In this document: positions 4,981-5,619 of the stretch, in pieces
Numbering within the stretch: position 1 is the stretch's first letter
Layout of the letters: each line of letters starts with the position of its first letter
Source: a bacterium
GTDB taxonomy: Bacteria; Verrucomicrobiota; Kiritimatiellia; UBA8416
Assembly (NCBI GenBank): GCA_020048935.1
Contig: JAIFLS010000007.1
Span: 1 to 5,619 of the forward strand
DNA: 5,619 bases
Direction of reading: 5' to 3'
The notes under the pieces: generated by a model
Seen by the model: the letters and a program-made list of their open reading frames with translations, nothing else
Told to the model about the DNA's origin: nothing
Database searches by the model: none
Position numbers and translations under genes: made by a program

Positions 4981-5619
4981 TTTGTACTATATGACCACCA
5001 TGAGAACTGAGATGGAACTGCCGGATGGTGTGAAGTTGGTGGTGGGGCCCCCTGCCGGGTTGGTGACTTGCGAGCGGGACTGGAGCTGGTCGCCGCCGCC
5101 GTTGCTGGATTATGACCTCTGGATCGTGCTGGGAGGCGAAGGGGAGTTGACGGTCGATGGACAGGCGCACGCCTTGTCCGCAGGCTTCTCGTACATCCTG
5201 CGTCCTGGCAGCCTCCTGCAGGGGCGGCACGATCCCTTGCATCGGTTACGGGTGCTGTATTGCCATTTTGTGGTTACCGGGCCGGATGGTCGTGCTTCCG
5301 GTAATATTGCCTGCTGGCCAGCCGATCCGGTGATGCTGCATGATTTGCCTCGTGTCGAGATCCTGGGGGCCATTCTGTTGCAGGGGCTTCGACAGGAGGA
5401 TGCCGCCGGGGCGCGTGCTGCCGAGCTGGCATTGCGGCAGCTCCTGCTACAGCGGATTCTGGATGCGGGGCGTCCGGCGCAGGCGCTGGCCGATGAGCGG
5501 ATCGCGCGTGTGCTGGGCGCGATCCAGGAGCAACCGGAACGGCAATGGCAATTGGACGGGATGGCTCAGGTGGCCTGCTTGTCGGTCTCCCAGTTCCGGC
5601 GTTTGTTCATGACGGCAAC
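4961..5619 (+). CDS. AraC-family transcriptional regulator, N-terminal part; 3' end outside window
   Basis: Ligand-responsive DNA-binding regulator, probably of the divergent PhyH/URO-D operon and itself. The frame is open to the window edge (219 codons plus 2 nt). Numbered from ATG 4961, residues ~45-105 look like the AraC cupin sensor domain ('SPPPLLDYDLWIVLGGEGEL' 44-63, 'ILRPGSLLQGRHDP' 79-92, 'YCHF' 100-103). A helical linker follows (~130-178). From ~181 the first helix-turn-helix begins, with 'LDGMAQVACLSVSQFRRLF' (198-216) matching the usual LAxxxxxSxxxxxRxF pattern. The second HTH, about 70 residues, is beyond the edge. The start is uncertain: ATG 4961 has an AGGA 9 nt upstream, but the ten residues it adds (MDWLCKYLYY) come from AT-rich DNA overlapping a putative operator, so ATG 4991, 5000 or 5012 are real alternatives. 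The inducer is unknown; the cupin domain suggests a small molecule. Confidence 0.85.
   Translation, partial: MDWLCKYLYYMTTMRTEMELPDGVKLVVGPPAGLVTCERDWSWSPPPLLDYDLWIVLGGEGELTVDGQAHALSAGFSYILRPGSLLQGRHDPLHRLRVLYCHFVVTGPDGRASGNIACWPADPVMLHDLPRVEILGAILLQGLRQEDAAGARAAELALRQLLLQRILDAGRPAQALADERIARVLGAIQEQPERQWQLDGMAQVACLSVSQFRRLFMTA

Noticed and set aside
4913..5242. Minus-strand open frame (109 codons) across the regulator's 5' part
   Set aside because: Opposes a plus-strand frame with clear AraC sensor-domain features; no motif or ribosome binding site of its own was seen.

Overview
The window looks like a piece of a moderately GC-rich chromosome from the PVC superphylum, with Kiritimatiellota, Lentisphaerota or a related lineage most likely. 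This is an inference from gene content: an S1-type sulfatase, an AraC regulator divergent from a phytanoyl-CoA-dioxygenase-like gene paired with a URO-D-like gene, a kinase-relic protein with a 'YGPEH' N-terminal module, and a heptamer-built intergenic hairpin. No rRNA or marker gene fixes the taxon. I see no tRNA, rRNA, CRISPR array, IS element or phage gene.

Layout. Positions 1-921 (+) hold the 3' two thirds of a formylglycine-dependent sulfatase; its start and catalytic CxPxR motif lie to the left. It runs tail-to-tail into 887-2587 (-) with a 35-bp overlap. That gene encodes a 566-aa soluble protein ending in a degenerate histidine-kinase dimerisation helix pair. The 229-bp gap at 2588-2816 contains a striking imperfect hairpin (2620-2705), in which each arm is five tandem copies of a 7-mer of the type TTGGRYG. 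Positions 2817-3956 (-) encode a URO-D superfamily protein that is not HemE, and 3970-4833 (-) encode a phytanoyl-CoA dioxygenase (PhyH) family Fe(II)/2-oxoglutarate oxygenase. These two are 13 bp apart and form an evident operon transcribed leftwards, dioxygenase first. Divergently, from about 4961 to the right edge (+), runs an AraC-family regulator with a cupin-like sensor domain, cut off inside its DNA-binding domain.

How the parts may work together. The AraC regulator and the PhyH/URO-D operon share a divergent control region. In it I find two inverted copies of a bipartite motif, TTTGCAC-N5-ATCCAT, placed symmetrically 82 bp apart. The 18-bp length and two-box layout fit an AraC monomer half-site, so the regulator probably controls both itself and the operon in response to a small ligand. 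The operon's substrate is unknown. An oxygenase followed by a URO-D/methyltransferase-fold protein suggests oxidation and then demethylation, decarboxylation or C1 handling of a small molecule, but that is inference. The sulfatase and the kinase-relic gene show no evident link to this operon. The most unusual items are the kinase relic, the heptamer hairpin and the symmetric operator pair.
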